DNA of 64,000 bases from Sphingopyxis sp. (GTDB lineage: Bacteria > Pseudomonadota > Alphaproteobacteria > Sphingomonadales > Sphingomonadaceae). Below are positions 63,966-64,000 of the stretch, piece after piece. The stretch lies in assembly GCF_016463645.1 (NCBI RefSeq), contig NZ_JAEMQX010000001.1, positions 129,667 through 193,666 of the forward strand. The letters are read 5' to 3'. Position numbers and translations under genes: made by a program. Under the pieces are notes generated by a model. It was not told the DNA's origin. It saw only the letters and a list, made by a program, of their open reading frames with translations, and did no database searches. Every line of letters starts with the position of its first letter. The first letter of the stretch is position 1.

Positions 63966-64000
63966 TACGGCAACCTTAGGAAGGCGGCGGGCCGGATGGG

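Noticed and set aside
1..64000. CRISPR array
   Set aside because: No regularly spaced direct repeats with unique spacers were seen; the only phased repeats are the short GATGGT hexamers.
1..64000. Intact tRNA or rRNA genes
   Set aside because: Only tRNA-like 3' fragments were found (6728-6782 and 47405-47421).

Overview
The window is high-GC DNA whose gene content points to an alphaproteobacterium of the Sphingomonadaceae (Sphingopyxis/Novosphingobium/Sphingobium type). The evidence is a TonB-receptor-led sugar operon with Tat/Sec-exported glycosidases, a toprim / ParB-like / strawberry-notch / DUF932 island backbone of the kind seen on sphingomonad plasmids and islands, and a Ti-type traA with divergent traC/traD. 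The genus is inferred, not shown. The whole stretch is mosaic accessory DNA.

Layout. (1) 1-2482: a putative defence cluster with the tail of a metallo-beta-lactamase-fold protein, a DUF4062-type protein and, convergent to them, two overlapping-spaced TIR-type genes (a classical TIR and a ThsB/DUF1863-like TIR). (2) 2483-6800: a GC-rich stretch with an orphan island-type leader, a 663-aa tyrosine recombinase with an Xre-like N-terminus, a Fic AMP-transferase gene preceded by two palindromic operators, and a broken tRNA 3' end that may be an attachment scar. (3) 7343-9135: a recombination junction that fuses the 3' end of acs to a headless SDR gene, then acuI. (4) 9555-27609: an 11-gene, largely translationally coupled minus-strand operon (TonB receptor, two paralogous secreted alpha/beta hydrolases, two GH1, two HSL-type esterases, an MFS transporter, GH37, GH3, GH42) with a divergent LacI regulator and a palindromic operator. 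It looks like a scavenging locus for acylated gluco/galactosides.

(5) 27757-47421: a 169-bp MITE-like element, then an integrative island read almost wholly on the minus strand: GHKL ATPase, many small conserved hypotheticals, DUF932, a 1431-aa methyltransferase-helicase (strawberry notch family), a ParB-like protein, a toprim protein, an AlpA-type excisionase and a P4-type integrase next to a tRNA-derived att core. Seven genes of this island carry the same 5' leader: a purine tract (GGAGGGAAGGGGG-like), in six of them a stem-loop, then the Shine-Dalgarno. An eighth, orphan copy lies at 2841-2925. I regard this recurrent leader as the most interesting undescribed signal in the window.

(6) 47912-57852: a restriction island with two convergent modules. 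One has an RHH regulator, two C5-cytosine methyltransferases and a PD-(D/E)XK endonuclease. The other has a C5 methyltransferase, a MORC-like GHKL ATPase, a Z1 helicase-like ATPase and a DUF4420 nuclease. (7) 58067-64000: conjugation genes (DUF6118, TraA relaxase-helicase, TraC/TraD) around a candidate MOBQ-type oriT, followed by a coupled NYN nuclease / nucleotidyltransferase-HEPN pair.
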